A program made the position numbers and the translations under genes. Below are positions 9,897 to 19,500 of a stretch of 64,000 bases of DNA, in pieces (the first letter of the stretch is position 1; every line of letters starts with the position of its first letter). The DNA is from Romboutsia hominis. Lineage in GTDB: Bacteria; Bacillota; Clostridia; Peptostreptococcales; Peptostreptococcaceae. The notes under the pieces are model-generated. The model saw nothing but the letters and a program-made list of their open reading frames with translations, ran no database searches and had not been told where the DNA came from. The stretch spans positions 2,333,565 to 2,397,564 of the forward strand of contig NZ_LN650648.1 in the NCBI RefSeq assembly GCF_900002575.1. Reading direction: 5' to 3'.

Positions 9897-10046
9897 AAAG
9901 ACTTAAATCTATAAAAATAACTTAAAGATAAATTATTGCAAATCCAATCAATATTATTATGTATATATTGATTGTAATTATTACATAAATTTAACTTATT
10001 ATTACTTTTATAAACTTAAGTCTTGCCTGCTCAACCAGTAACAATC
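9897..10046 (-). promoter_or_regulatory. RAT antiterminator site and terminator in the ptsG leader
   Basis: Minus strand has a ribonucleic antiterminator core GATTGTTACTG...GCAGGCA at 10024-10046. Its 3' end overlaps one arm of a terminator: 10005-10023 pairs with about 9899-9917 (16 of 18), followed by TTTTTTATTT. Binding of the PRD antiterminator to the RAT would block the terminator. The loop of about 86 bases is unusually long and holds a smaller inverted repeat. Confidence 0.85.
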
Positions 10047-10105
10047 TTATTGTTTATACTTTCTATTTAATATATATATTATTAAAGGTTTAACCTTATA
10101 ATATT

Positions 10106-10945
10106 TTACTTTATAGCTGCTATTACTCTATTTATATGTAGTGTAAGATATAAAAGTTCATCTTCTGTAACTACATACTCATGATTATCTTCTATATATT
10201 TTTTAATCTTACAAGAACAATTATATGGTTTTTCATATTGAATTTTTATAATTTCTAAAAGTTCATTGTCATTATTTTCTACTTGTTCTTTTTTTATAAG
10301 TCGTTTTGCAAAGAATTTTAAATGAGTTACTAATCTATCATAGTTAAAATCATCTTCTTTAAATTCTACTGAATAATAATATCTTATAATATTTAGTATT
10401 TCTTTTACTATCTTAGTCATTAAAAATGATTCTTTAGTGCTTTCTTTATAATTTGCATTTATAATATGCATAGCTATAAATGCTGCTTCATCCTTTGTGA
10501 AATTTACATTAAATTCTTTGTTTATATAATCTATTGCCCACATTCCTATTTGGAATTCTTTTTTATGAATCCTTTTTATTTCATAAAGTAAATCATTTTT
10601 AATTTCTATATTTTGATTATACCTTTTAATTGCAAATGATATATGATCTGCTAATGCTACATATATATAATCATCTAGTTCTGCATTTAAATTTTGCTTT
10701 GCATATTCTATTATCTTAGAAGTTACATTAAATATATCTTCATCCACTTCAGTAACTATCCTAGTTATCTTTTTAGCTAAGTTTTCATCTTCCATAACAA
10801 ATTTCTTTTCAATTTTATCTTGGTCTACTTTTTCTCCAACCTTTTTTTTAAATCCAATTCCACATCCAGTGAGTACTAGTTCTTTATTAGTTTCATCATC
10901 TACAACCAATACTACATTGTTATTGTATATTTTTTGAATTAGCAT
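10106..10945 (-). CDS. BglG/LicT/GlcT-family PRD transcription antiterminator
   Basis: The 279-residue protein has the N-terminal RNA-binding CAT domain (1-55, with NNNVVLVVD and GCGIGFKKKVGE) and two PTS regulation domains. PRD1 histidines occur in ALADHISFAI and RIHKKEF, and PRD2 histidines in IAMHIINA and LTLHINRV. EII and HPr phosphorylation of these histidines controls dimerisation and RNA binding. The gene lies just upstream of ptsG, and RAT sites precede both genes, so it probably controls ptsG and itself. The RAT sequence is LicT/SacY-like while the target permease is glucose-type, so I do not choose between the names glcT and licT. Confidence 0.92.
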   Translation of the reverse strand: MLIQKIYNNNVVLVVDDETNKELVLTGCGIGFKKKVGEKVDQDKIEKKFVMEDENLAKKITRIVTEVDEDIFNVTSKIIEYAKQNLNAELDDYIYVALADHISFAIKRYNQNIEIKNDLLYEIKRIHKKEFQIGMWAIDYINKEFNVNFTKDEAAFIAMHIINANYKESTKESFLMTKIVKEILNIIRYYYSVEFKEDDFNYDRLVTHLKFFAKRLIKKEQVENNDNELLEIIKIQYEKPYNCSCKIKKYIEDNHEYVVTEDELLYLTLHINRVIAAIK

Positions 10946-11066
10946 ATATACTCACCTCTATTCTTTAGATCAATCATTTTTAAATAAACTTAGTTTAAAT
11001 TTTAGTTGTTTTTTATATATATTTTTACCTTAATTATTTTTTAACAAAATATATGTATAAATACAA

Positions 11067-11134
11067 AATACCTAAATTAAGACACTAAAATAAAGTCTCA
11101 ACTTAGGTATTGCCTGCTCTATCAGTAACAATCC
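11067..11134 (-). promoter_or_regulatory. RAT site and terminator in the antiterminator gene leader
   Basis: A second RAT core, GGATTGTTACTG...GCAGGCA, lies at 11111-11134. Terminator arms 11095-11111 and 11067-11083 pair at 15 of 17 positions and are followed by TTTTG and AT-rich sequence. Arm and RAT overlap at the 3' end, as in the ptsG leader. This implies positive autoregulation of the antiterminator gene. Confidence 0.85.
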
Positions 11135-11236
11135 AAAATATTGATAAGTAAATATTTGTATATTTTTATTCAAGTTTTATTTATATTATAATTTTATAAT
11201 AGGTATTTAATTCTGTCAAGAATTTTAGGAAAACAT

Positions 11237-13198
11237 TTATTTTTCTTTAATTAATCCTTTTCTATAAGCTAATAAAAGTAACTTTAAGTCTTTTACTTCT
11301 TGTTCTAATATTTTACCTGCATCAGTATCTCTTACTGTTTTACGTTTTGCTTTATGTTCTACTACTTCTGTAGTTGATAGTATATCACTTTCTTTTTTTA
11401 TAGCATCTTCTGCTGATGTAAAAGGTTGGTGTGAAACTAATTGTAAACTATGAGAATTATATATTAAAGTATAACCTGCAAGTCCTGTTTTATTTTGGTA
11501 TGCCCTTGAAAAGCCACCATCTATGACTAGTATTTTTCCGTTTGCCTTTATAGGACTTTCACCATTTTTACTTTCTACAGGAACATGACCATTTATAATA
11601 TGGCTATCTGTTAGGTCTAAGTTAAATTCTTCAAATATCTTTTCACACATCTTTTCATCTTCTCTTAATTTGAAATATGGATTTTTATTTTCCTTGTGAC
11701 TTTCTTTCTCCGCTATAAAATATCTTTCAAAAGTAGTCATGTCATCTTTACCAAATAATGATGAACACTTTCCTGTCCAAAGATACCACATCATGTCCAT
11801 TCCATATTGCTTTTGAGTTGTATTTTCTTTAAAGAAATATCCTTCTCTAGATATAGCTTCCATCTTATCCATTAAAGCTTTACCCTTATATTCTTTACCT
11901 TGTATTTTCATAGACATAAAGCTCTTGTCTTCATTTAAAGGTACACATCCATGTATTAGTAAGTTAGAGTTTGCTGTTAAGTATATACTTCCTTTTGAGA
12001 ATAAAAAAGAAATATGTTTTTGAAGTTTTTCGCTATTTTTAAAAGATGATACTAATTTTTCTATAACTTCATTTTCTTCTTTGCTTAACTCATATGGGTT
12101 ATTTTTGTTTATAGTTGGGAAATTAGAATCCTTTAATTTATATACTTTACCCTTTAATTTAATAGTATTTTCTTCATAGTTTATATTATTAAGTAAAAGT
12201 CTATGCTGCATCTCAAACTCAGGCCTTCTATTTATAACTTCTCCTTCTAACTTAAACTGTATAATACTTATTGCCTTGTGCATTTTAGCTATTAATGATT
12301 TTTCTTTTGTTGATACATTTTGATCACTAATTTTTGGAATAAAACAATGGCAAGGGTCATCCTTATAAGTTTCCATAGCAAAAGTAGCAAGAGGAAGTAA
12401 ATTTATTCCATATATATCTTCTATTATATCTAGATTTGCATATCTAGCTGATATCCTAAGAGCATTTGCTATACAAGTTTTTTCTCCACTTGCAGCACCC
12501 ATCCAAAGTATATCATGATTTCCCCATTGTATATCCACTGAATGATAATCCATTAAAGTATCTATTACTACGTCTGGTCTTGGTCCTCTATCGTATATAT
12601 CTCCTAATATATGAAGTCTATCTACTACTAGTTTTTGTATAACTTTAGATATAGCTATTATAAATTCTTTTGCTCTATCAGTTTCTATTATTGTATCTAC
12701 AATACTTTGGTAATAACATTGTTTATGCTTTATATCTATAGATTCATGAAGTAATTCTTCTATTATATACTTAAAATCTTCTGGTAATAATTTCCTTACT
12801 TTTGATCTAGTGTATTTACTAGATGCATATTTACAAAGTTCAACTAATCTATATATATTTATTCTATAAAAATCTTCTAGATTTTCTTCTTTCTTTATTA
12901 TCAAATCTAGTTTTTGCTCTGGATAGTATACTAAAGTAGCTAATGCTTTTTTCTCATTTTCTCTCATAGTATTTGAAAATAGTTCTTCTATCTTTCTTTT
13001 TATGACTCCAGAGCCATTTTTTAAAACATGAACAAAAGGCTCATATTCTCCATGTATATCTGTTATAAAGTGTTCCGTTCCTTTAGGCAAGTTAAGTATT
13101 GCCTCTAGGTTTATTATTTCAGTACTTGCTTTTGATATGCTTGGATATTGTTTTGATAGTAGTTTTAAATATTTTAACTCATTTTCTAATGGTCTCAA
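11237..13198 (-). CDS. fbp: Fructose-1,6-bisphosphatase, class III
   Basis: The 653-residue metallophosphatase belongs to the Firmicute class III FBPases. Metal-binding motifs are clear: DIHGEYEPF near the N terminus, [11 protein letters not shown] and WGNHD in the middle, HGCVPLNED and NGHVPVE later. It dephosphorylates fructose 1,6-bisphosphate in gluconeogenesis. The start is a TTG at 13198 with GGAGG eight bases upstream, and the family N terminus fits. It stands alone between the PTS regulator and a small membrane protein gene. Confidence 0.96.
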   Translation of the reverse strand: MRPLENELKYLKLLSKQYPSISKASTEIINLEAILNLPKGTEHFITDIHGEYEPFVHVLKNGSGVIKRKIEELFSNTMRENEKKALATLVYYPEQKLDLIIKKEENLEDFYRINIYRLVELCKYASSKYTRSKVRKLLPEDFKYIIEELLHESIDIKHKQCYYQSIVDTIIETDRAKEFIIAISKVIQKLVVDRLHILGDIYDRGPRPDVVIDTLMDYHSVDIQWGNHDILWMGAASGEKTCIANALRISARYANLDIIEDIYGINLLPLATFAMETYKDDPCHCFIPKISDQNVSTKEKSLIAKMHKAISIIQFKLEGEVINRRPEFEMQHRLLLNNINYEENTIKLKGKVYKLKDSNFPTINKNNPYELSKEENEVIEKLVSSFKNSEKLQKHISFLFSKGSIYLTANSNLLIHGCVPLNEDKSFMSMKIQGKEYKGKALMDKMEAISREGYFFKENTTQKQYGMDMMWYLWTGKCSSLFGKDDMTTFERYFIAEKESHKENKNPYFKLREDEKMCEKIFEEFNLDLTDSHIINGHVPVESKNGESPIKANGKILVIDGGFSRAYQNKTGLAGYTLIYNSHSLQLVSHQPFTSAEDAIKKESDILSTTEVVEHKAKRKTVRDTDAGKILEQEVKDLKLLLLAYRKGLIKEK

Positions 13199-13300
13199 CT
13201 TCTAATCCTCCAAACTTAAATAATTATATATTTATTGTATCACATTTATAATTAGTATACACTATTTAAGTTTATTATTATCACATAATAAGTCAAATAC

Positions 13301-13636
13301 TTAATTAACTATCTTCATATCTCCTGTATAAATATCTATTTCATGAACTCCTATACTTTTTTTATGACTGTGTTCTTCATCATTTATAGTTATAAAAAGT
13401 TCAACCTTGTACTTGTCTCCAACTTTTTTTATATCATCTTTATTTACAGTTACAAGATCTCCATATTCTGCTTTTATTATATTCACAGCAGTTTCCTTTG
13501 ATATTGGGTTAATCTCTTTATTGTAAGTTTTATCTGTAAAATAAACTCCATCTTTTTCATCTTTTTTACTCGCTATAATTATTGCTATAATTATAGCTAT
13601 TATTAATAGCATTCCTATAATTATTTTCTTTTTCAT
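13301..13636 (-). CDS. Small membrane-anchored PepSY-like protein
   Basis: The 111-residue protein has one N-terminal membrane segment (about residues 4-23, rich in Ile) and then a single extracytoplasmic domain. The domain pattern, ISKETAVNIIKAEYGD early and a terminal EIDIYTGDMKIVN, resembles a PepSY domain, which is often found in peptidase inhibitors and surface proteins. I choose the ATG at 13636, which has GTGAGAG upstream; an upstream ATG would add 12 residues without a ribosome site. There is no linked partner gene, so function is unknown. Confidence 0.75.
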   Translation of the reverse strand: MKKKIIIGMLLIIAIIIAIIIASKKDEKDGVYFTDKTYNKEINPISKETAVNIIKAEYGDLVTVNKDDIKKVGDKYKVELFITINDEEHSHKKSIGVHEIDIYTGDMKIVN

Positions 13637-13735
13637 TAAACTCTCACTTTCTTGAATTATTAGCTTACACATTATATCGCAAATCTTATTTATAATCTAT
13701 ATTTTAATATACGTATTAATTTAGTAAAGCTTAAT

Positions 13736-13779
13736 AAAAAGATAGGACAAGCTCTCAACAAAACTTATCCTATCTTTTT
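13736..13779 (-). terminator. Strong hairpin in the leader of the PepSY-like gene
   Basis: Arms AAAAAGATAGGACAAG and CTTATCCTATCTTTTT enclose a 12-base loop. T runs flank it on either strand. No plus-strand gene ends here, so it is either a second PFOR terminator or an attenuator about 100 bases before the PepSY-like gene. Confidence 0.65.
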
Positions 13780-13955
13780 ATATATTTCAATCTATTTTAT
13801 GGAGTATGTTCATTTACATTTACTATAGCCTAACTTTATGAATATTTTATGAATGTTTTATATTTTTATGCTTTTTTGTATTTAATAAGCTATAAATATA
13901 TATTTAAACTAAAAAATTCACTTAAGTTATGTGTAATAAAACACTATTATATAAA

Positions 13956-13984
13956 AAAGGATGTACTCTAAAAGTACATCCTTT
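13956..13984 (-). terminator. Terminator of the PFOR gene
   Basis: Perfect 12-base arms AAAGGATGTACT / AGTACATCCTTT with a 5-base loop lie 17 bases past the PFOR stop, followed by TTTATAT on the minus strand. Confidence 0.88.
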
Positions 13985-14001
13985 ATATTAAACTATATTT
14001 A

Positions 14002-17000
14002 TTAGCATTGTTCAGCTAATCTCTTATAGTTGTTGTATCTTTCATTAGCATTTTCTTCAGCCATAGTAAATAATTCATCAGCTACGTCTGGGAATTGCTT
14101 AGCTATTGCAGCGTATCTTACTTGACCCATTAAGAACTCTCTGAAGCTTTCAGTTGGCTCTTTAGAATCTAATGTGAATGGATTCTTACCTTGAGCTTTT
14201 AATGTTGGGTTGAATCTGTATAAGTGCCAGTAACCAGCTTTAACAGCTTTTTCTATGTTAGCTTGAGCTCTACCCATACCTTCTTTTATACCATGAGATA
14301 TACATGGAGAGTAAGCTATTATTAATGATGGTCCATCATAAGCTTCTGCTTCTATTACAGCCTTCATTAATTGGTTCTTATCTGCACCCATACCAACTTG
14401 TGCAACATATACGTTTCCGTAACTCATTGCCATCATACCTAAGTCTTTCTTCTTAGATCTCTTACCAGCTGCAGCGAACTTAGCCATTGCAGATATTGGA
14501 GTAGATTTAGAAGCTTGACCTCCTGTATTTGAATATATTTCTGTATCAAATACTAGTACGTTTACATTTTCTCCTGAAGCAAGTACGTGGTCAAGTCCAC
14601 CGTAACCGATGTCATAAGCCCATCCGTCTCCTCCAAGGATCCATTGAGATCTCTTAACTAGGTAATCTTTTCTTTCTTCTATTTCATTAACTAAAGCTTT
14701 TATTTCAGCATTTTCTATATTGTGAGCATTAGCTAATACATCTAATACTTTTTGGCTTGCTACTTTTGAAGCTTCTCCATCTTCTTTAGCATCTAACCAA
14801 GCAGTAAATGCTTCTCTAGCTGCATCACATATATCCATTGTTAATAATGTTTCCATGTTTTCAGCTATTTTATTTCTCATTTGTTTAACTGCTAACATCA
14901 TTCCGTATCCGAATTCAGCATTGTCTTCGAATAATGAGTTTGCCCAAGATGGACCTTTACCTTCATGGTTAACAGTGTATGGAGTTGATGGAGCTGATCC
15001 TCCCCAGATTGATGAACATCCAGTAGCATTTGCTATCATCATTCTATCTCCGAATAATTGAGTAACTAACTTGATGTATGGAGTTTCTCCACATCCAGCA
15101 CAAGCACCTGAGAATTCCATTAATGGTTGTCTGAATTGACTTCCTTTAACAGTGTTAGGAGCCATTACATCATCTTTAGGAGCAACCTTTGTAGTATCTA
15201 CAGCGAATGCCCAGTTTTCTATTTCAACTTCTTGAGTATCAAGAGGTTTCATGAATAATGCTTTACCTTTAGCTGGACATATGTCAGCACAGTTTCCACA
15301 TCCTGTACAGTCAAGTGGACTTACTTGCATTCTGTATTGTAATCCTTCAAATCCTTTACCAATTGCTTTTTTAGTATTGAAGTTTTCTGGAGCATTAGCC
15401 ATTTCTTCTTCAGTTACTAATACTGGTCTTATACATGCATGAGGACATACATAAGCACATTGGTTACATTGTATACAGTTGTTTACATCCCACTCAGGAA
15501 CATTTACTGCTACTCCACGTTTTTCGTAAGCTGCAGTACCACATGGGAATGTACCATCTTCTATTCCATCAAATGCACTTATTGGTAAACTATCACCTTC
15601 TTGAGCATTCATTGGTCTTACTATATTTTTTATGAATTCTGGTTCGTCGCAGTTTGTTGTTTCTGCACTTTCAACAGCTTGATTCCAAGCAGCTGGAACT
15701 TCTATTTTAACTAATGCATTCATACCAGCTTCAACAGCTTCAAAGTTCATGTTAACGACTTTTTCACCTTTTTTACCGTAAGCTTTCTTTATAGAATCTT
15801 TTAGGTATTGGCTAGCTTCTTCTTGAGGTATTATCTCAGCTAACTTGAAGAATGCTGATTGCATTATCATGTTTATTCTATTTCCAAGACCTATTTCTTG
15901 AGCTATCTTAGTAGCATTTACAGTGTAGAAGTTTATTTCATTTTCAGCTATGAATCTCTTCATTTTTGCTGGTAAATGAGTTTCTAACTCTTCTGGTGAC
16001 CATATTGTATTTAATACGAATGTTCCACCTTTTTTAAGTCCTTTTAATAAATCATATTGGTTAACATATGATTGGTTGTGACAAGCTATGTAGTCAGCTT
16101 CATCTATTAAGTAAGTAGATCTTATTGGAGCATCTCCAAATCTTAAGTGAGACATTGTTATACCACCAGACTTCTTAGAGTCATAAGCAAAGTAAGCTTG
16201 AGCATACTTTTCAGTGTTGTCTCCTATTATTTTTATAGCTTGTTTGTTAGCCCCAACTGTACCGTCAGATCCTAATCCCCAGAACTTACATCTTATAGTT
16301 CCTGGTGTAGCTATTTTGATAGGTTCAGATGGCTCTAATGAAGTATTAGTAACGTCATCTACTATACCTACAGTGAAGTTGTTCTTAGGATTTTCAGAAG
16401 TTAAGTTATCAAATATAGTTTTTATATCTGATGGAGTAACATCTTTTGATCCTAATCCGTATCTTCCACCTATTATCATTGGAGCATTTTCAGCTCCGTA
16501 GAATGCACTACGTACGTCTAAGTATAATGGCTCTCCTATAGCACCTGGCTCTTTAGTTCTATCCATTACACATATTCTTTCAGCAGTTGCTGGTATTTTT
16601 TCTAATAAATGCTTAGTAGAGAATGGTCTGAATAAGTGAACCTTAACTAAACCGTATTTTCCACCTTGAGCATTTAAGTAATCTATTGTTTCTTCTATAG
16701 CCTCTGTAGCAGATCCCATAGCTATTAATACATACTTAGCATCTTGTGCTCCGTAGTAATCAAATAGTCCATGTTCTCTTCCAGTTAATTCGCTCATTTG
16801 CTTCATGTATTTTTCAACTATTCCAACTATGTTGTTGTAATATTTATTTGAAGCTTCTCTTGTTTGGAAGTATATATCAGGGTTTTGAGCAGTACCACGA
16901 GTAACAGGATGATTTGGAGATAAAGCTCTGTTTCTGAACTCTTCTACTGCCTCTTTGTTTATTAATTTTTCATAATCTTCAGTGTCTAATAACTCAACTT

Positions 17001-17544
17001 TTTGTATTTCGTGAGATGTTCTGAATCCATCGAAGAAATGTATGAAAGGTAATCTTCCTTCTATTGCAGCTAAGTGTGCAACTGGTGCTATATCAGCAAC
17101 TTCTTGAACAGAACCTGATGCTAACATTACACATCCAGTTTGTCTAGCTGACATAACGTCTTGATGATCCCCAAATATAGATAATGCTTGAGCTGCTAAT
17201 GCACGAGCACTTACGTGGAATACCCCTGGAAGTAATTCCCCAGCAACTTTATACATATTAGGTATCATTAATAATAAACCTTGAGATGCAGTGAAAGTTG
17301 TTGTTAATGCACCAGCTTGTAATGAACCGTGGAATGCTCCAGCAGCTCCTGCTTCTGATTGCATTTCTACAACACTTACTTTTTGTCCGAACATATTCTT
17401 TCTGCCTTGTGCCGACCATTCGTCAACTACTTCAGCCATGTTTGAAGACGGAGTTATTGGATATATAGCAGCAACATCAGTGAATGCATAAGCAACATGA
17501 GCAGCAGCTGTATTTCCGTCAACTGTTTTCATAAATTTAGCCAT
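14002..17544 (-). CDS. nifJ: Pyruvate:ferredoxin (flavodoxin) oxidoreductase
   Basis: The 1180-residue single-chain PFOR is full length. It has the N-terminal pyruvate-binding motif YPITPSSNMAE, the central domains, a ferredoxin domain with two 4Fe-4S motifs (CIQCNQCAYVCPHAC and CTGCGNCADICPAK), the CAGCGETPY cysteines of the third cluster and a C-terminal TPP site (GDGWAYDIGYGG to SNTGGQ). It converts pyruvate and CoA to acetyl-CoA and CO2 and reduces ferredoxin. The ATG at 17544 has AGGAGG upstream; an open frame extends further back but lacks family similarity. It is monocistronic, with a terminator and a leader of roughly 300 bases. Confidence 0.97.
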   Translation of the reverse strand: MAKFMKTVDGNTAAAHVAYAFTDVAAIYPITPSSNMAEVVDEWSAQGRKNMFGQKVSVVEMQSEAGAAGAFHGSLQAGALTTTFTASQGLLLMIPNMYKVAGELLPGVFHVSARALAAQALSIFGDHQDVMSARQTGCVMLASGSVQEVADIAPVAHLAAIEGRLPFIHFFDGFRTSHEIQKVELLDTEDYEKLINKEAVEEFRNRALSPNHPVTRGTAQNPDIYFQTREASNKYYNNIVGIVEKYMKQMSELTGREHGLFDYYGAQDAKYVLIAMGSATEAIEETIDYLNAQGGKYGLVKVHLFRPFSTKHLLEKIPATAERICVMDRTKEPGAIGEPLYLDVRSAFYGAENAPMIIGGRYGLGSKDVTPSDIKTIFDNLTSENPKNNFTVGIVDDVTNTSLEPSEPIKIATPGTIRCKFWGLGSDGTVGANKQAIKIIGDNTEKYAQAYFAYDSKKSGGITMSHLRFGDAPIRSTYLIDEADYIACHNQSYVNQYDLLKGLKKGGTFVLNTIWSPEELETHLPAKMKRFIAENEINFYTVNATKIAQEIGLGNRINMIMQSAFFKLAEIIPQEEASQYLKDSIKKAYGKKGEKVVNMNFEAVEAGMNALVKIEVPAAWNQAVESAETTNCDEPEFIKNIVRPMNAQEGDSLPISAFDGIEDGTFPCGTAAYEKRGVAVNVPEWDVNNCIQCNQCAYVCPHACIRPVLVTEEEMANAPENFNTKKAIGKGFEGLQYRMQVSPLDCTGCGNCADICPAKGKALFMKPLDTQEVEIENWAFAVDTTKVAPKDDVMAPNTVKGSQFRQPLMEFSGACAGCGETPYIKLVTQLFGDRMMIANATGCSSIWGGSAPSTPYTVNHEGKGPSWANSLFEDNAEFGYGMMLAVKQMRNKIAENMETLLTMDICDAAREAFTAWLDAKEDGEASKVASQKVLDVLANAHNIENAEIKALVNEIEERKDYLVKRSQWILGGDGWAYDIGYGGLDHVLASGENVNVLVFDTEIYSNTGGQASKSTPISAMAKFAAAGKRSKKKDLGMMAMSYGNVYVAQVGMGADKNQLMKAVIEAEAYDGPSLIIAYSPCISHGIKEGMGRAQANIEKAVKAGYWHLYRFNPTLKAQGKNPFTLDSKEPTESFREFLMGQVRYAAIAKQFPDVADELFTMAEENANERYNNYKRLAEQC

Positions 17545-17700
17545 AATTGTATCCTCCTCGTATATTACTCTTATGTACTTATCTTTATAAGTATTTTGTA
17601 TTGTAGAAACAACGTACAAGGTTATACAACATTGCACATTGCTTCCCCCCAATACTATATTATTACATAATTCTAAATATTACATAATAAACAAAATATT

Positions 17701-17786
17701 CTATATGTTTTGTAAAATTCCTTCATTTTGCTTAATTTGATTAAAGGAAAAATCTATATGTTTATTAAAATAATATCCATATGTTT
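17701..17786 (-). promoter_or_regulatory. Three short repeats in the PFOR upstream region
   Basis: The 314-base gap between PFOR and deoC holds three copies of C(T/C)ATATGTTT on the plus strand, at 17701-17710, 17754-17763 and 17777-17786, the last two 23 bases apart. They look like sites for a regulator of PFOR. Nearer the gene there is a short inverted repeat, ACTTAT/ATAAGT, at about 17574-17589. No classical Rex or CcpA palindrome was recognised. Confidence 0.45.
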
Positions 17787-17858
17787 AATTATAAGTTTCT
17801 TTTACTCTTTCATTTATACCCACGATTTTGTAGATTAAACAAGAAATTTGTATTTTTT

Positions 17859-18530
17859 CTAATAATCGCTTTTTATAGAGTCTTCCCCAGTAACTATGGC
17901 TATTGATGCACTTGCACCTATTCTTGATGCCCCAGCTTCTATTACAGCTTTTGCATCTTCAGCAGTTCTAACACCACCTGATGCTTTAACTCCTATATTT
18001 TCTCCAACAGTTTCTCTCATAAGTTTTATGTCAGCTGGAGTTGATCCACCTGTTCCAAATCCTGTTGAAGTTTTTACATAGTCAGTTCCTGCTTTAACTG
18101 CAAGTTCACAAGCTTTAACTTTTTCTTCATCTGTTAAGTAACAAGTTTCTATTATTACTTTAACTAAAGCTTCTTTATTAGCTGCATCTACTACTGCTTT
18201 TATATCTTCATATACTAAGTCGTAGTTTTTATCTTTTAATGCACCTATATTTATAACCATATCTACTTCGTCTGCACCTTTAGCTATAGCATCTCTTGTT
18301 TCAAACGCTTTAACTTCTTTAGTGTTAGCTCCTAAAGGGAAACCTATTACTGTACAAACTTTTACATCGCTTCCTTCTAATTCTTTTTTAGCAAGCTCTA
18401 TGTTAGTTGGATTTATACAAACTGAAAAGAATCCATATTCTTTTGCTTCATTACAAACCTTTATTACTTCTTCTTTTGTAGTTACAGCTTTTAATACTGT
18501 ATGGTCTATCATTTTTGCTATTTTACTCAT
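17859..18530 (-). CDS. deoC: Deoxyribose-phosphate aldolase
   Basis: The 223-residue enzyme is of normal length for bacterial DeoC. It shows DHTVLKA at the N terminus, Asp90 in EVDMVINIG, the Schiff-base Lys153 in YVKTSTGFG and the phosphate-binding VKASGGVRT. It splits 2-deoxyribose 5-phosphate into glyceraldehyde 3-phosphate and acetaldehyde in deoxynucleoside breakdown. The ATG has GGAG upstream. No other deo genes are adjacent, so it is probably transcribed alone. Confidence 0.97.
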   Translation of the reverse strand: MSKIAKMIDHTVLKAVTTKEEVIKVCNEAKEYGFFSVCINPTNIELAKKELEGSDVKVCTVIGFPLGANTKEVKAFETRDAIAKGADEVDMVINIGALKDKNYDLVYEDIKAVVDAANKEALVKVIIETCYLTDEEKVKACELAVKAGTDYVKTSTGFGTGGSTPADIKLMRETVGENIGVKASGGVRTAEDAKAVIEAGASRIGASASIAIVTGEDSIKSDY

Positions 18531-18736
18531 TTCAAATTCTCCTTTTTTCTACACAAATATTTATATTATTCCATATTATGTTAGCATATTATGAGCATCA
18601 TATAAACTTATTTTTTCCTTAGAACAATTTAAAATTCATAGCTCTTTAATTTCAATTTGTATTTTGTATCCAGCTCACATATATAATCATATCTATATAG
18701 TTTTTGTTTAACAAGTAGGCACTTTATTTATATATA

Positions 18737-18793
18737 GTTTCAAAAAATATATACAGTACCTAAAAATATATATGGTATCAAAAAATATACTGT
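18737..18793 (+). repeat. Three tandem 19-bp imperfect repeats upstream of the HxlR gene
   Basis: Units at 18737-18755, 18756-18774 and 18775-18793 follow the pattern GTAYC-A-rich-TATATAY. They end seven bases before a promoter-like TTTACA (18800-18805) and TATAAT (18821-18826; 15-base spacer), about 220 bases before the HxlR gene. The rest of the 514-base gap between deoC and the HxlR gene shows no gene. The repeats look like a regulator-binding array. Confidence 0.6.
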
Positions 18794-18799
18794 AAGGTT

Positions 18800-18826
18800 T
18801 TTACAATAATTTATTTATGATATAAT
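18800..18826 (+). promoter_or_regulatory. Probable promoter of the HxlR gene
   Basis: TTTACA and TATAAT are separated by 15 bases, slightly short. Transcription from here would give a leader of about 210 bases before the HxlR start at 19045. The position directly after the 19-bp repeats suggests control by them. Confidence 0.45.
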
Positions 18827-19044
18827 AAATAGGTCTTCATTTTTAAAATTTTGAAGGAATACTTTTTAGAGATCATATATAGGAATTATATCTCCCCCAT
18901 TTAAAATGAATGTAATTTCTTATTTGATATAAAAAGTCTTAAGTTAGATATTTCATAGAAATACTTTATGATAAGTCTATATGACTATATTTTAATATTT
19001 TTTAGAAGTTTTTCTATGCTATTTATATAGAAAGAGGTGTATAT

Positions 19045-19410
19045 ATGATTCATACTCAATGTCACATGAGTCATAGATGTGCAAAATTTGAAACTTGCCC
19101 TATGACTTTATTTCATAAATTAGTTTCTGGTAAATGGAAAATTTTAATACTTTGGTATCTAAGTAGTGGTCCCCTTAGATTTAGTGAGATAAAAAGAAAG
19201 CTTCCTGATGTTACTCAAAAAATGCTTACAAACCAACTTAGAAGTTTAGAAGATGATGGACTAGTTCATAGAGAGGTGTATCCTGTTATACCTCCTAAAG
19301 TCGAGTATAGTTTGACAGATCTTGGAGAAAAATTACTTCCCCTTCTTGAGCAGATGTACGAATATGGAGTGGAATATTCAAAAGCTATGAAAATATCTGC
19401 TACTAAGTAG
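19045..19410 (+). CDS. HxlR-family winged-helix transcriptional regulator
   Basis: The 121-residue protein has the HxlR signature: a Cys before a GKWKILILWYL helix, PLRFSEIKRKLPDVTQKMLTNQL recognition region and a winged segment ending SLTDLGEKL. Such proteins often sense reactive carbonyl or redox stress through the conserved Cys (Cys18 here). Two further Cys (6 and 12) and three His sit in the first 12 residues, which is unusual. AGAGGTG precedes the ATG. It is monocistronic and faces away from deoC; three 19-bp repeats upstream may be its operator. Target genes are unknown. Confidence 0.92.
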   Translation: MIHTQCHMSHRCAKFETCPMTLFHKLVSGKWKILILWYLSSGPLRFSEIKRKLPDVTQKMLTNQLRSLEDDGLVHREVYPVIPPKVEYSLTDLGEKLLPLLEQMYEYGVEYSKAMKISATK

Positions 19411-19449
19411 ATTTTTAATAAATACATAAATAATAAACTATATAACTAA

Positions 19450-19479
19450 AAAGGTAATCTCAATTTTGAGATTACCTTT
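19450..19479. terminator. Bidirectional terminator between the HxlR gene and pduL
   Basis: A nearly perfect inverted repeat AAAGGTAATCTCA / TGAGATTACCTTT with A and T flanks lies between two converging genes and can serve either. Confidence 0.9.
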
Positions 19480-19500
19480 TATTTATAATATAAACTAAAA

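Noticed and set aside
17545-17652. N-terminal extension of PFOR by 36 residues
   Set aside because: The extension has no family similarity and the inner ATG has AGGAGG.
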